Source of the DNA: Melastoma dodecandrum
Taxonomy: Eukaryota; Streptophyta; Magnoliopsida; Myrtales; Melastomataceae
DNA length: 64,000 bases
Assembly: GCA_029817715.1 (NCBI GenBank)
Contig: JARUPY010000169.1
Coordinates: 41,179 to 105,178 of the forward strand
Direction of reading: 5' to 3'
Both the position numbers and the translations under genes were made by a program. The notes beneath the pieces were generated by a model, which was not told the DNA's origin, made no database searches, and worked only from the letters and a program-made list of their open reading frames with translations. Positions 11,618 through 22,563 of the stretch are shown here, piece by piece (position 1 is the stretch's first letter; each line of letters opens with the position of its first letter).

Positions 11618-12474
11618 GTGTTCTAATACATTGTATCCTAATCTTGAACCTGAAATCTTTCCTTTTAAATAAAGAAATAAAATTTGAAGGGAACAAATCC
11701 AACACTATGTTGAACAGATGAGTCTGTTGGATTATTTCATTGGGAACCATTCTGGTTGGCGAGTGGTTTTCAGTAATTGTGGTTGGTTTTTATCTGATGA
11801 GATGTCATGGTGTAAGAAGAGGATTGTCGGTCGAGGCTGTGATTTATCTTTTTCTTATGTTTGGGTTGCTAATAATCCCCAGCCCTGTCTGTGATCAGAT
11901 GAGATCAGATCTTCTTGGGCCTTTTTATATAACTAAACAACTCTTTTATTTTATATATTTGTTTTATTTTTAATTTGTTCATCTCGTTGGTCAAGCCCAC
12001 ACATTAACTCAACACACTTTTTAATTTGGCAAAGTTATTTATTTATTTATTTTTATTTTCGATGTCCAGTAATCCCCCAAGACAACTAAAAAAAGGGTAA
12101 GGAAAATAGTAAGGTTTATGATAGTTAACATCCCATTCTAATATGCTTTTAATAAAACAAGATTGCCTTTTGAAACATTGAAGGCAATCTTGACATGTAA
12201 TTAATAACGGGGAAGCATGAAATACACGATATGAATGGTTTAAGTAAGAAGACCAAGGGAACAACACTAACACCCCTTCCCTCCCTTTTTAAACCCATGA
12301 TTGTGGGGGTTGTCTTACTCTAAGGTTTCTTTTTCATCGGTGTGTTTGTGTTGTTGCCCAAAACCCAACAGTCTCAAACAACGAAAAACTGCGTTTTCCC
12401 CCCATTGGATTGAGACTTACTGCCCTTCTTGCTTACCTCCTCCACCTCTTTTTGGTTGTCTTGTGCATTGTGTG
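11618..12474 (+). other. Non-coding flank upstream of the EIL pseudogene
   Basis: I see no convincing coding sequence here. The stretch is A+T-rich and separates the gypsy LTR from the EIL leader. It contains a 12-bp perfect inverted repeat (12158-12169 and 12181-12192) with an 11-base loop. It ends in pyrimidine-rich sequence at 12380-12450 that looks like a plant 5' leader. The promoter of the EIL gene should lie here, but I cannot place it with confidence. Confidence 0.4.
12158..12192. repeat. Perfect 12-bp inverted repeat (hairpin)
   Basis: CAAGATTGCCTT and AAGGCAATCTTG are exact reverse complements separated by 11 bases. The arms are too short for a typical plant microRNA precursor. It could be the centre of a small foldback element. 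Confidence 0.6.
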
Positions 12475-12946
12475 TGTTGGGCAGGAACCGCCAGCGCCGA
12501 TGACGAAATCCGAAAGAATAACGAGACGATGCCCAACGTACATATTTACGTGATTCGGCCAAACCAACCTACGTCCACGGGGAGGTCCTCCTTGAGATAC
12601 ACTATAACCAACGAGTTATCCAATCGAAGAAAGCCCTCTACCCGACTTTTCGAACATTTTCATCGTTCACCGTGTAACACCCGTTCCCAGTACAACGACT
12701 CACCAGAGACCCCGGAGCGCGACAACTCGTCGCCTCCCACACCCGTTAAAGAGTCTACATCGCACTAACCCGTAGATCTCACATATTTGATTCTCCTATT
12801 CAAAGCTCTGGACAATCTGTCTATTTATAATAGACAAAATAATCCAGAACAATATCTTTCCGCTATCCCATAATATCATACAAAATCTTATACGATATTA
12901 CTTACCAGATTCTCCAAGATTTCAACTTTGGATCACATTCCCAACA
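12475..12946 (-). repeat. 3' LTR (repeat A) of the short copia-type element
   Basis: Begins TGTTGGGCAGG and ends ATTCCCAACA. It shares with repeat B the phrases ACGAAATC.GAAAGAATAACG, ATTTACGTGATTC and GACAATCTGTCTATTTATAA. The two copies have diverged by many substitutions, so the insertion is not recent. Confidence 0.85.
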
Positions 12947-13828
12947 ATCTCCTTCCTAGAACACCCAGGCTCCGAATAGCTCCCCTTTCATCCGTCGCGT
13001 CTTCCTGAGCGTGTCGTCACCGCATGTGACAATCGCTCTACGTTCCACGCGATCGCAGCGCATACGCTCCCAAGCAACCACTATGTACTGTGGCTCCAAC
13101 ACTCTGTTGCGCCCCGCATTCAGTACCTTCTTAGTACTCTGAGAAGTCCCACCTGTCGACCGTTGCAGACTTCCCCACCTGGAACTTTAATCTGTTCCAC
13201 CTCACTATTGACTTCACCGTCAATGCGAGCATCACCATCGAACTACCTCATCGGCTATACTTGCTTGACACCCTCAAGCCCATACACACAGCCTGTGTAC
13301 CCGCGTTGCTAGCTAACGCTCCACCTGAAACTAGAAACCCGTTTTAGATAACCTGATCAAATTGTCATACCCTTAAGAGCATTGCCAACTCCCTTGACTC
13401 CAACCCCAAATTCCACATGAACGTGCACTTGCGCCTTAGGACCCACATGGCTTTCACTATCCGCACTCCGCACACCTCATCATTAATCGGTGAACTCCAC
13501 CTCACTGCAAGAAGTTCAATACTCAAACTTCTCCACACGGAACTAAAGAATCGTTCTCTCTTGCTCTCAACGCGTCTGTCGATCCCAGAAGTATCCATGT
13601 TGAACCCAGTGCACTAACTCCTATCGACGTCCTTTCTAGGCTCAAAGTCCATGAGCCCGTGCATATCTCTATGCATCTGTGCTTTTTCCAAGCACTCTTT
13701 ATACCAATCTGCATTCTCGTCGACAGCCCACCCACTGCATCGTCATCCTTCGTCATATCAAGGCTCGCCCCCTCTGAACTTCCTTCAAGGAAATCCACCA
13801 ATCTTCACAACCTCGCTCTGATACCAAT

Positions 13829-14302
13829 TGTTGGACAAGAACCGTCGGCGTTGATAACGAAATCGGAAAGAATAACGGGACGATGTCCGACGCACAGATT
13901 TACGTGATTCAGACCAAACCAGCCTACGTCCACGAGGCGGTCCTCTTTGAGATTCCACTATAATCAACGAGTAACATGATCGTAGAAATCCCTCTACCCG
14001 ACTCTCTGAACATTTTCACCGCTCACCGTGTATCACCCGTTCCCAGTACAACGATTCACCAGAGACCCCAGATCGCGACAACCCGTCGCCTCTCTTACCA
14101 TATTTACAGAGTTTACATCGCACTAACCCGTGGATCTCACCTATCTGACTCTCATATTCGAAGTTGTGGACAATCTGTCTATTTATAATAGACAATATAA
14201 TCTAGGACAATATCATTCCGATATCTCATAATATCACGCAAAATCTTATATGATATTACTTACCAGATTCTCCAAAATTGCAACTTCGAATCACATTCGC
14301 AA
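13829..14302 (-). repeat. 5' LTR (repeat B) of the short copia-type element
   Basis: Begins TGTTGGACAAG next to the primer-binding site and ends near ATTCGCAA. The end has lost the CA seen in repeat A. A TATTTATAATAGAC segment in both repeats may be the promoter region. Confidence 0.85.
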
Positions 14303-14307
14303 GTGTG

Positions 14308-14618
14308 AGATAATTATGTGCTTCACTGTGTGTTGTTTTGGATAATGGGAACCCATCCTCCACTTTCCCATCCCTCATTCTCTCTCGCTCTGTACCTCCA
14401 ACACTCTCTACTCTCTCTCATTCATCTTTAGAGAGGGGGTGGGATTTCGAAGAAAGTCGAAAGAGGAAGCGAGTAAGTATAAAGGGGTATTGACTTTTCC
14501 TTTGGCATGTTCTGTTATAGGAGCTGAGATATGTTCTTAGTCGCTCTGCCTTTTTTTATTTAATATTCCATCTCATCTCATCTCATCTTCTTGATAACAG
14601 TCATCAGTTGGTTGGATG
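14308..14618 (+). other. EIL leader sequence between two insertions, with candidate 5'UTR intron donor
   Basis: Pyrimidine-rich sequence (CTCTCTCGCTCTG, CTCTACTCTCTCTC) typical of a plant 5'UTR runs to about 14440. It is followed by purine-rich sequence and a good donor, GA|GTAAGTAT, with the intron starting at 14473. A matching acceptor, TAATCTTCAG, ends at 19200. Without the copia insertion the intron would be about 270 bases. This is inference from splice-site likeness and from 5'UTR introns known in EIN3/EIL genes. Confidence 0.5.
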
Positions 14619-14822
14619 TGTTGGGTTTTCACCGGGCGCAGCGGAAGCTCGTTTCGGTAAAACTATTTGAAACACACCCCAGATCGATGTGATACGTATA
14701 AATCGAATAATAACATTAAATAAAATGTACCTTATAGTTCAAAATATTTTGATGCGACCGTCTTCAAGAGCCCCAAATGTGACTCCTCTAGAAGTATCCA
14801 CGCACACGTTACACGAAAGAGT

Positions 14823-15260
14823 AACTTAGCAATGCGCTTCTCGTTTATATGACTGAGTCTACAATGCCAAAGGTAAGTTGGGTTTGAGTCACACGATTTA
14901 TGTTTCTTATTCTCGATGCAATGTATCGGCTCATGTAAGTTTAGAACATACAAAACCATTGTTTAAAGATCCATTTCCATAGAATACATCATCTAAATAA
15001 AAGGAACACATCTTGTCCTTAAATTTTAAAACAAAACCCTTGGTGTCTCAACTGGACAACGAGATGATGTTCTTAAAAAACCTTGGAACATAACAACAAT
15101 TTTCTAGTTTCAAAACAAGTCCACTGGGCAAACTTATTTTATAAGTCCCTACAGCTAATATAGCTACTCTTGCTCCATTAGCTACTCGTAGGTCCATCTC
15201 GCCCTTGGACAACCCTCTGCATTCACTTAGTCCCCGTAGGTCCACACAGATATGAGAACT
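14823..15260 (-). pseudogene. Ty1/copia protease-to-GAG-pre-integrase fragment
   Basis: The minus strand has LSKGEMDLRVANGARVAILA and LPSGLVLKLENCCYVPRFFK at 15050-15215, the standard post-protease stretch of copia polyproteins. LWHCRLSHINEKRIAKL follows at 14830-14890 with the H..LxHxxxxR pre-integrase (zinc-binding) signature. Two frames are used. The stretch breaks off at the LTR stub near 14822. Confidence 0.85.
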
Positions 15261-15361
15261 ACATCTTGAATCTAGGACTCATGAGGATGAAACAGAAAAA
15301 TTGCATTCAATCATAAAAATACCTTAAGCATCTGCCCCACTAGTAATTTTCTTTTGAAAGA

Positions 15362-16127
15362 TGAAGCAATTCTTCTTCCAGTGGCCTTTCTTGCCACAGT
15401 GAAAGCATGTAGCTTCCTTCTCATCAGATTGGGGAATTTGCTAGCCCTTTTTCAGTTTCGACTTTTGGCCGGGTGTGCAGACATCTTTGATTTCTTGACC
15501 TTGGGATTGAACTTCCCCTTGCTCATTCTCTCGTTGGTATTTCTAACCAACATTCCATTTGAAACAGTCTTTTGTTTCATGTCTTTCTCTACAGTCTTGA
15601 GCATGGTTAATAGATCGAACGGAGCAAACGATGGATGCAGGGAACACAAAATGGCATCAATAGCCAAATGAGTGTCCATCTTGGAGCCTAAGCTTGCAAG
15701 CTTCTCAATGTACCCTATCATCTTGAGTACATGAGGCCCGTCAGGGTTCCCTTCCTACAATTTCATCCCGAAAAATGCTCGAGAGATTTCAAATCTCTTA
15801 ATCTGGGCGCTCTCTTGGAAGAGCTCATGCAAATGGATATCAATCTCCCTAGTGCTCATATTTTCATGTTGTTTCTGCAATTCTGAGACAACGCAGATAG
15901 CATAAGACATTGTACGTTAATGGCATCTTCCACACAATGGTCATAGATGATCCGATCTGCTTCAAAAGTGTCTGCATCAGGCACAGTCGGTGGCTCAGAA
16001 TCTAGTACATGAAACTTTCTTTCTTGTTAAGTACAATCTTGAGCTTTCGATGCCAGTCCAGGTAGTTTGGTCCTTGGAGGATATTTTCTTTCATCAAAAT
16101 ACTTTGTAGCGATAGATTGGTTGACAT
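15362..16127 (-). pseudogene. Ty1/copia gag with zinc knuckle
   Basis: The start is ATG at 16125-16127 (MSTNLSLQSILMKEN then GPNYLDWHRKLKIVL, the usual opening of this copia gag). The UBN2-type gag core is at 15452-15721 (MIGYIEKLASLGSKM, LAIDAILCSLHPSF). The CCHC zinc knuckle CFHCGKKGHWKKNC is at 15366-15407. A stop follows SFMY near 16000 and there are several frame changes, so the protein is not made. Confidence 0.85.
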
Positions 16128-17456
16128 CTACAGCAAATAAAATTTAAATCATTATTTGTGAATAGTTTTATAAAGGACTTTTATAAACTCCCATTATTTT
16201 ATTCAAACCTAGTAGCCCATACTATTAAGCTCGGGAATTAATTGGTAATAATTTCTAGCGGGACCGAATACTCAAATCCTATAGTATGCACACAACTGAG
16301 TTGTACCTACACACCATATTCATTAAGTAAGAACTACTTGTCAGTCACAAATCCATATGACCATCAGTATTCTTAACTTGGGTTAACATTTTCTTAAACC
16401 CCTCGTTCATCAAATCAATTGACCTTAGCTGAGCAAACAAATCAATTAATCTGAGTTAAGTCGACCAATTAATAAATTATGAAAAACTACAACTATACTA
16501 ACGCGAGCCCACAACTGAGCTGTACTGACTCACAAAGTATGTCGACTATTTTCATTTATCATTGATGGAGGGCAGATAAAACTCGACTTAATATTTAGGG
16601 GATTTCATTTAATTGTCTCACCGATACATATTATTAATGGGCTTCATTATTTCATTTTAATTTCAAGCCCATCTTATGGCTTAATAAGTTTTAATTTTCT
16701 ACGCCCTATATAATGTTGGCTAAACCATTTACGTTCCGGGCAAACATTTTTCTTTCTTGACCTTTTATTAATGATTCGAAACTTCGGCCGATTAGTTTCT
16801 GAAACCGACCCACTATTAATCGTACTACTTGTGGATTATGCAATTTAATCACTTTTATTTCTAATGGCCCTTTAAACAACTTTCAAAACTTAGCCAATCT
16901 TTATTTTTATTTTATTATTATTATTAATCCTACTTCTAGGTCGTATTTATTTCTTGGTTCACAAAATTTATCAATTTAGTAACTTGAACCCACAGTAACT
17001 TGGTTTATTAATATTAGAATAACTCTGCAAACTCATTCTCTTGGTTTGCATATCATGCATAAATTTGCTTATTGATAATAACGTAAACTCACTATTTCTT
17101 GGTTCACCTATCTTATACTATGATTAGTTATTATTTTATGCAAAATTATTTTATTGATTTAATCATCCACAGACCAACTTGGATTATGCTTTAATCAATG
17201 TTTTCAAAACTGTGATTTCTCTTATCACAGCAAAAGACTCTCGGTCTTATAATTCAATCATTAGTTAATAATTGTAAAACTCATAATGATATTGATTAAA
17301 ACATAGTTAAATCAATTTGTTTGATTTACGAATAAATAAACGCAATAAACTTGTCACTCGTAAATACTGATATAGTTTTCAGAAAATTATCAAAGCACAG
17401 AACTTCGAAATTAGTTTGATTTATACGATATGATCACAAAATAACCTCAATACCAC

Positions 17457-19074
17457 TGTTGAGTTTCCACCGAGCGCAGCGGAAGCTCGTTTCGGTAAAA
17501 CTATTCGAAACACACTTGGATTTATGCGATACGTATAAATCGAATAGTAACGTTTTATTTTAGTTCAAAATATTTTGACACGACCGTCTTCAAGAGACTC
17601 AAATGTGACTCCTCTAGAAGTATTCATGGACTCGTTACATGAATGACTCGAATTCCCTTCGATGCTAGTAATCGGAATTCTTTGTGCTATTTTTCTTTCG
17701 AAAGCTTTCTGTGGCTGAAAGCGTTTTTCTTTGCTTCAACTTACTTACAATTGGATTTTATTCGGCTTATGCCCAATTTATAGATTGAGAATCCATAACC
17801 TTTGGGTTCGCCATTATGTATTTTTTATTAGCTAAGTTAAATAATCTGAAACCACGTAGCAAAGTTACTCATGTAATTTTTAATGTTTTTAAATAGCAAC
17901 CTACGCTAGAGATCTAATGGAGGGTACCGAAAGATTAATTTTAACAATAAAATTCCACGTAGCAAAAGGTACGATTCTCTTGTCTTAATGAGCCAAATGG
18001 GCTTAACCCAATTTGGGTACGGCCTGATAAAATATTATAATAAATAATAATTATAATAATATTATTATACAACTTAGACATATTTGATCATCTTAAATTC
18101 AACACTAAGATGTATTGCTTTCGATATTTTGGAATATATTTGTGGTCCAACGAATTCTAATTTTGAAACTTATATCTTTTAATTCTAATATCCAATAGAA
18201 TTAAATAATCAATGTTCGTGTCCACGAGCTTTTGCGTGTGACCATCTACGTTCTATATACGAAGGCGGTGTACATCCACACACAGATTGAGGTAACCGTC
18301 TAGCAACAGTTTTCAGCCACCCAACGTAATAGAATATTGGTCATGAACCAAAACCACAATGAACCGATTTCTGTATAATTCAATGTCTTCATCTCACTGA
18401 CATCTCGATTAATTCAGTGCATTATGCGTCTTCACTGAATTAATCATTTTACTTGATTTCTGAGATATAATAGATCTTTAACTTGAGTGATAAACATTCA
18501 TTCACGGCCGTATGTTTAAAATCACTAATATCTCAATTAAGAGGCCAAGATGTCAACTCTCTAATACAAGAGAGCGATGAATTATATATTGACTCAATAG
18601 TATCCTTTCTACATTTCGCTGTACACCCAATAATCGTATTACTCACAATCCGATCAAAGACTGCTTTTAACGGAATCAAAGTGCATAACTCCACGCATAG
18701 AATAAATGAAGGTCTCAAGTCAAGAAATCAGTTACACTCGTTCAACAAGATAAGTGACCAATGACGCTTAACATGTGGCTATGAACGGGTCGTATCCAGT
18801 ATACCCTAAACTTGGGCACCTCCAAGTATAACTTGGACATCCATCCATTGGTCTAACTCAACCTAAGTTATACTCGGCGTTGATCTAGATGTTCATGTCC
18901 CATCTAAACATCTATCCGATCAAGGACAATTTTAGATTGACAAATAATCAATTATTGAGATTTTACCGTAAATTAATTACGAGCAGAAAAGTAATTAATA
19001 AATAGTAATACTTGCATTTATTAACAACTATTAACACACATTACAAAGTGTTTTGGCACATATGTGCACTAACA
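17457..19074 (-). repeat. 5' LTR of the copia element
   Basis: About 1.62 kb, opening TGTTGAGTTTCC and closing GTGCACTAACA on the plus strand, so TGTTAG...CTCAACA in the element's direction. The matching LTR stub at 14619-14822 supports the left part. It is A+T-rich and non-coding. Confidence 0.8.
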
Positions 19075-19744
19075 GGGGCAAAGGCTTTCCTTTTGTTTCT
19101 GGGTTTGGTCGATTCCGTGGTCGTGATTTCCAGCTGAAAAGGTCGAATCTTCAATTTGTTGTTGTTCCTTGAATGAGAGAGAGACTGGGTTAATCTTCAG
19201 GTGTCGTTTCCCCTTCCGATAAGGGTAGTCTAGGGAGTTCGTCAGGGATTCGGCTGTGTCGACGACGAGATTGGGATGTGCGGCGATCTCGACTTCCTTA
19301 CTGCACCCCTGGGCGTCGTCGCTGCTGCTGGGGTGGAATCGGAGGTCACTGTTGCGGTTGAGGATGATTATTCCGACGATGACATCGATGTGGATGAACT
19401 GAAGAGGAGGATGTGGCGGGACAAGATGCGATTCAAACAGCTAAAGGAGCAGAATGGTAAGGAAGGGGTCAATATTGTGGCCAAGCAGAGGCGGCAGTCT
19501 ATGGAGCAGGCGAGGAGGAAGAAGATGTCCCAGGCACAGGACGGGAACTTGAAGTACATGTTGAAGATGATGGAGGTTTGTAAGGCCCAGGGGTTCGTCT
19601 ACAGGATCATCCCGGAGAAAGGGAACCCGGTCACTGGAGCATCTGACAATCTCCGAGAATGGTGGAAGGACAAGGTCCAATTCGATAGAAATAGCCCTGA
19701 GGCTAGGGGTGTAAACGAACCGAGCCGAGCCCGAACAGTAGTGG

Positions 19745-19920
19745 GCTCGGGCTCGGGCTCGTCAGAGAACTCCTAGGCCCAAGCTCGAGCTCGAGCTCAA
19801 TAAAATTCGTATATACGAGCTCGAGCTCGAGCTCGTTTATTTTTTTGGAGCTCAAGCTCGTTTTGGGCTTGATTCTTACTAGGCTCAATTAGAGCTCGAG
19901 CTCGAGCTCTTTTTAAGCTC
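19745..19920. repeat. Subterminal GAGCTC-rich repeat array of the hAT (left)
   Basis: Many overlapping copies of GAGCTCGAGCTCG and GGGCTCGGGCTCG. The same motif in a shorter run sits at 23390-23440 near the other end. Confidence 0.8.
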
Positions 19921-20395
19921 GATATCAATTCTTAACCAAAATGAAACTTAAAATTACCTCATAAAGCCATATAACAATAGATTAAAGTGGCATGATTAAG
20001 CATATAACATCTTTGAATAACTATGAAAGTCCCAAGTAATCTTAATAATCTTCAATATATGAGAACATAAGCAAAATCAAGTATCAAAGTAGTGTTCCAA
20101 CATAGTTTCTTCAAATTTCGCGAACAAGTCATGGTTTCCTAGCCTCTTGAATTACCATCACTTGAGGATAATAGCACCACGTGTACACCTACAGTTGGAA
20201 ATTAAAATAACAAATATAAGCGGTGCCAATATTATATTATTTTCCAAAATGTGTACTCGATTCTCACCAATCTAAAAGATGTAACTTGCATTTGCCATGT
20301 TTTATCATGGAATAAGAAGTGTGATCTGTAATGGCTTGTTTGATTCCTACAAAATTACATAAATATCAATAACTAAAAACTAAAATATAGAGATT

Positions 20396-22563
20396 TCATA
20401 ATAGAAATAATAAGAACTTTACCTTGTTACTTTTCTTGACTTTGTGTAAATTCCTACACCAATCACTTCCACAAAGTAAGACTTGCACAGTTTCTGTAGA
20501 TAACGAGGCACGATAAGCATCAATAACTCTTCCATCTGCACTAAATGTTGCCTCCGATGCTACACTTATAATGGGAATGGCAAGAATGTCACGGGCAATT
20601 TTAGACAAGATACGATACTTCGATGCATTAACTTTCCACCATTCTAATGCATCAAAGCTTGAACTTGTATCACCAATATAACAACCTTCCTCAAGATAGT
20701 TCTCTAACTCACTCTTTGAAGGTTGAGTGGTCTCTACAGATTTAACAAACTGAGCAAACTCTGACCAATCCGATGATGAAGATCATGACTCAGTGATCAT
20801 AGGATTTTGCCCACTTATCATAGGATAATGACTCACTGATCATAGTGATCAGTGATAATTGTTCTTCACTTTCACTTCTATATTAAGCTACATAATCATC
20901 ATATAAACCATACAAAGCATCACGGACAAGTTGAATGTTGACATTTGATTCACTGGCTGAATACAGTCTTGGAAAACAAAACTTAATCACCCTAAATTTG
21001 CATCTTGGATCTAAAATTGCCGCAATAGCCATCAACAAATTGCAATCACTCCAATACTTATCAAACTTTTCCTTCATTTTATTCACCATCGAAAAGAGGA
21101 AATACTTCTCATCTTTGATTTCAGTAAACTTTCTATCCAACCTAATCTTCACCCTATAAATTTCATGGAGGAATAAGTTTGAAGTGGGGTATTCACTACC
21201 TGAAATAATATTGGTGATGGAATTGAAAACACCCAAAATCTGACAAACTTGTTCAACTTTCGCTCAATCTTCAACCTTTGGGCAACAATAGTAAGATGTT
21301 TCCCACTCCGCATATCGTGGAAAAACCTCTTTGAACTTGATAGCCTTCGACAACATTTCATATGTGGAATTCCATCTCGTCTTACAATCAATGACAAGTC
21401 TTCTGTCAGGTAGTTGTAGTTGTTGCACAATCTCAGAGAACATCTTCAATCATGTTTCATTGTGATTGATAAAAACCACACTATCATGTATATCTTCAAT
21501 GATCCCTTTAATTTTAGAAAGCCCATCTTGAACCATAAGATTCAATATGTGTGCACAGCAACGAACATGAAAGAGCTTTCCATCACACAATTGCTTATTC
21601 TGTCTGGAGAAAGTATCCTTCAAAGTTCTCAGCGCCACATCATTCTTCGAAGCGTTATCGACTATAATTGAAAGAACCTATCAATAGCATAATATGATTT
21701 AATTAGAATAAATAAGATAACCAAAATTAAAATCAACTATAAAATAAAATATTACATACCTTATTCTCAAGTCCCCATTCCTTTAAACATTTGTAAATCC
21801 CGTCAAAAATATGAATCCCACGAAGAGGAGGTGAAAGATGAACAAAATTTAGAACTCTCTTCTGTAGTTGCCAATTAGAATCCACAAAATGGCCTGTTAT
21901 CACCATATATTCAATTCTCTGGTGAGATGACTTCCACATATCAGTAGTAAGACTAATCCTCTTCACATCTTTCAGTAAACACCGTAATTTTTCTTTTTCA
22001 ATTTCATAAACTTGCACACAATCCTTCTTGATGGTGTTGCGTGAAATCTTCTCCCACTGAGGCATTCCACGCTTTTGCATAAGGTTGAATCCTTCTTCTT
22101 CAACAATCGAGAATGGATGTTCATGCATTAAAATCCAATGCGCGACGACTTCTCTCATTTTTATCATATCAAGCTTTCCATCCATATAAGCAGGCCCCAT
22201 CAAAATCGGAGTAGAACCAATAGGCTTGAACGATAACATTTGTTGTTGTTGTCCTTTTTGTGCTCTAAGTTGACACGAATTTAAGTGCCTCCTCAAGTGA
22301 GTAGTCGCAGAACCATTGTAAGATAAGTGGGTCTTACAATGGATGCACTCCACTTTCTTAACCCCTTTTGCAGCAGTTACTATTTTCATTTCCAGCCAAA
22401 CTAAGGAAGTTTTTGCTTTCTTCTTTACTTGAAATTTACAAGTTTCATTTTCCTTGGTTGTTTCTCCACCATCTACACTAACAACTTCATGACTTTCTAT
22501 TGTGTCATCAACAGTTGGATTACTAGCTTGACCAATCGATTCTTGTGAGTGTGATGATTTCAT
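20396..22563 (-). pseudogene. hAT transposase (BED finger, RNase-H-like core, dimerisation domain), nearly intact
   Basis: Exon 1 (22563-21760, 268 codons, ATG giving MKSSHSQESIGQ) has a BED-type zinc finger, CIHCKTHLSYNGSATTHLRR. The core reads LTTDMWKSSHQRIEYMVITG. A GT-AG intron fits 21678-21759. Exon 2 (21677 to about 20886) carries VDNASKNDVALRTLKDTF, HVRCCAHILNLMVQDGL, TRWNSTYEML, and the DUF4413 block MKEKFDKYWSDCNLLMAIAA. The last exon (about 20800-20396) has the hAT C-terminal block SKIARDILAIPIISVASEAT. Only a few lesions are visible: TGA after HNET (near 21447), TGA after VED (near 21264), and a stop after DYVA (20885) that may instead be an exon border. The two TGA codons fit C-to-T change. 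Confidence 0.9.

Larger units (their letters stand above)
12475..14302 (-). mobile_element. Short non-autonomous Ty1/copia-type LTR element with TSD
   Basis: Two direct repeats of about 472 bases bound an 882-base interior. Repeat A is 12475-12946 (TGTTGG...CCAACA) and repeat B is 13829-14302. The initiator-Met type primer-binding site TTGGTATCAGAGC is on the minus strand at 13815-13827, one base inside repeat B. A purine-rich tract (CTAGGAAGGAGAT on the minus strand) abuts repeat A. The pentamer GTGTG flanks the unit at 12470-12474 and 14303-14307. The interior has no recognisable gag or pol, so mobilisation would need proteins from elsewhere. It is inserted in the leader region of the EIL gene. 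Confidence 0.88.
14619..19074 (-). mobile_element. Ty1/copia retrotransposon with large internal deletion, in the EIL 5'UTR intron
   Basis: The right LTR is 17457-19074 (TGTTGAG...ACTAACA on the plus strand, about 1.6 kb). The left end (14619 to about 14822) is only the first 200 bases of the same LTR: both copies share GCGCAGCGGAAGCTCGTTTCGG and the ACCGTCTTCAAGAG block. After that stub the sequence passes straight into pre-integrase coding sequence. Most of the left LTR, reverse transcriptase and integrase are therefore missing. A primer-binding-like GTGGTATTGAG lies at 17446-17456 on the minus strand. The flanks GGATG and GGGGC do not form a clean target-site duplication. The non-coding leader 16140-17456 holds no gene that I can see. 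Confidence 0.85.

Noticed and set aside
14614..19079. Target-site duplication around the copia element
   Set aside because: The flanks GGATG and GGGGC differ at two of five bases; not accepted as a duplication.
20790..20870. Repeated ACTGATCA/TGATCAGT palindromes in the hAT
   Set aside because: Short and imperfect, lying in the low-complexity gap between transposase exons; probably simple local duplication.
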